Below are positions 62,668 to 64,000 of a stretch of 64,000 bases of DNA, one piece after another. The stretch is taken from the NCBI RefSeq assembly GCF_036324505.1, contig NC_086364.1:19579648-19643647 (forward strand). The letters run 5' to 3'. How positions within the stretch are numbered: the first letter of the stretch is position 1; each line of letters starts with the position of its first letter. Position numbers and translations under genes: made by a program. The DNA is from Eleginops maclovinus. Lineage: Eukaryota > Chordata > Actinopteri > Perciformes > Eleginopidae. A model generated the notes under the pieces. The model saw only the letters and a program-made list of their open reading frames with translations. It was not told the origin of the DNA and did no database searches.

Positions 62668-63447
62668 ATGTCAGGGCCTTTGGAAATTGACAGTAAAAAA
62701 CTGTATGTTTAAATGGTGAAGACATGACATATCTTTGTAGATCGACCCAGTAGAGCAAGGGCTACCTAAACAAAAAAGCAATGGGATTTTGATATTCTAT
62801 TTCCAAATATCGCAACAAAAAATAAGATCTTTGGCAAAGACACCTTTATGATACTTACATGTTTTGCACAGTAAGATCATTTCCACATATTAACACCACG
62901 TCTATAATAGTTGAAGCTTAAATGAAATAACCAGAAAGCTAACGTTAGGCTATCAAAAGGAACTACATTAGGGCCACATGACCTTACTGCTAAGCTAGAG
63001 GCGGCTAATGTTCGCTGGGATGAGGTTTAGTAGTTTCATTTAATCAATACAATTGTAACATAAAGGCTTCAGACATTTTCAGTGGGGTATTAACTCATGT
63101 TTTATGTCTAGAAAAACAAAATGATGAGGGAACTTAAAATACTGTTTCCCAGGGATTTTTCCAGCACCTTTCTACGGACACTCCAAAAATATTTGCTGCT
63201 ATCGAAATGCTCAAAATGTCTGAGCTAAAGCTATCAGTTAGCTTAGCATAAAGACTGCCCCAAGAATAACAAAATCAACCTACCAGTTCTGGCTCCAAAC
63301 CAGTTGATGGAAAAGCTGTTTACTTGCATTTATTTTTTGTGTTTTTTCAAAAGTTTGCTTAAAATGTGTTTAACAATTTGATGTAACGAGACTTTTACCA
63401 AGACAGTGAAAAAGCAAACAACTTAAAAGGTAAAACTATTCCTTTAA

Positions 63448-63497
63448 GATAAGATAAGATAAGATGGGGCTTTATTTATCCATGTGGGGAAATTCAG
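63448..63497 (-). repeat. LINE 3'-tail fragment
   Basis: A (GATAA)n run followed by ggctttatttatccatgtggggaaattc is the inverted 3' terminus typical of fish non-LTR elements. Only the tail is present as far as I can tell. Confidence 0.55.
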
Positions 63498-63792
63498 GAG
63501 TTTAGACCTTCAACTGTCAAAAACAAGTTCTTCATTGTTGGATTTCTTAAAATATATGAACAGAAAGAGCCGGTACACACGGGTAAGATTGACAAATGAA
63601 TGCTATATTTCTCGAAAGATTTATTCAAACAGGACAAATGGGCCAACGTCGTATGAGTGCCTATAGACATTTCAGCCAGTTAGACAGTCAGTATATAGCA
63701 TTTTTTATGCATGAAAATTCTGTCCATTTCCCTCCATCCCTAAAAACAAAAAAGAAAAAACTCTAGAGAAATTTGTCTTGAGTTACAGAGAG

Positions 63793-63831
63793 TGACGTCA
63801 GATTGCCCCGTCTGCTTTCATATCTATAAAA
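63793..63831 (+). promoter_or_regulatory. Candidate CRE plus TATA box
   Basis: Perfect palindromic CRE TGACGTCA at 63793-63800, then TATAAAAA from 63825, with a second TATA-like word TATATAA beginning at 63838. The spacing is that of a TATA core promoter with an upstream CRE. Any transcript would extend beyond the window. The site lies about 300 bp from a LINE tail, so it could be repeat sequence. Confidence 0.3.
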
Positions 63832-64000
63832 AGCCCTTATATAAGCTGAGTAGTCAACAAATTTCACAGCAGACAAGTGGTACAGCATACATATATACAC
63901 AAGTAGTACATAGCAATCCAAGACAGCCTATTGCTGCCTATTACAAATTATCATGAAACAACGCATGAGTTTTTTTCTTTTTCGTTTTTTTTTTTGCAGA

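Overview
This window looks like nuclear DNA of a teleost fish, probably a percomorph. It has intron-split vertebrate genes with GT-AG introns, many long (CA)n/(TG)n microsatellites, and fish-type transposable-element remnants. No prokaryotic genes, CRISPR arrays, rRNA or functional tRNA were seen.

Three protein-coding genes can be reconstructed exon by exon. (1) LLGL1 (lethal giant larvae homolog 1), + strand, enters from the left edge with its 5' half missing. Eleven coding exons lie between 224 and 8133 and give the C-terminal 551 residues. A probable non-coding last exon runs from 10161 to about 11915. (2) FLII (flightless I homolog), - strand, is complete: 31 coding exons from the ATG at 26475 to the stop at 14664, 1270 residues, with leucine-rich repeats followed by gelsolin repeats. 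(3) DESI1 (PPPDE-family desumoylating isopeptidase 1), + strand, is complete: six coding exons between 30966 and 33358, 168 residues, with the catalytic His and Cys present. LLGL1 and FLII are tail to tail, the same arrangement as on human 17p11.2. FLII and DESI1 are head to head about 4.5 kb apart.

From about 34.2 kb to the right edge (about 30 kb) I find no credible coding exon. The region holds an internally deleted piggyBac element with TTAA target sites (42165-44305), a tRNA-derived SINE with a 16-bp target-site duplication (47228-47394), a 790-bp hAT-like non-autonomous element with 8-bp target duplications (55410-56199), three copies of one dispersed repeat, and large microsatellites.

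The three genes do not form a pathway. LLGL1 is a cortical polarity scaffold, FLII an actin regulator and nuclear-receptor coactivator, DESI1 a SUMO protease or palmitoyl thioesterase-like enzyme. The most unusual structure is 26-29 kb, upstream of FLII. A diverged, indel-rich second copy of the FLII exon-1/promoter segment lies beside a nearly perfect second copy of a 128-bp intron-1 segment, with the two blocks in swapped order. This is either a real local rearrangement or an assembly problem next to a 121-bp (TG)n tract. I found no clearly new biological system.
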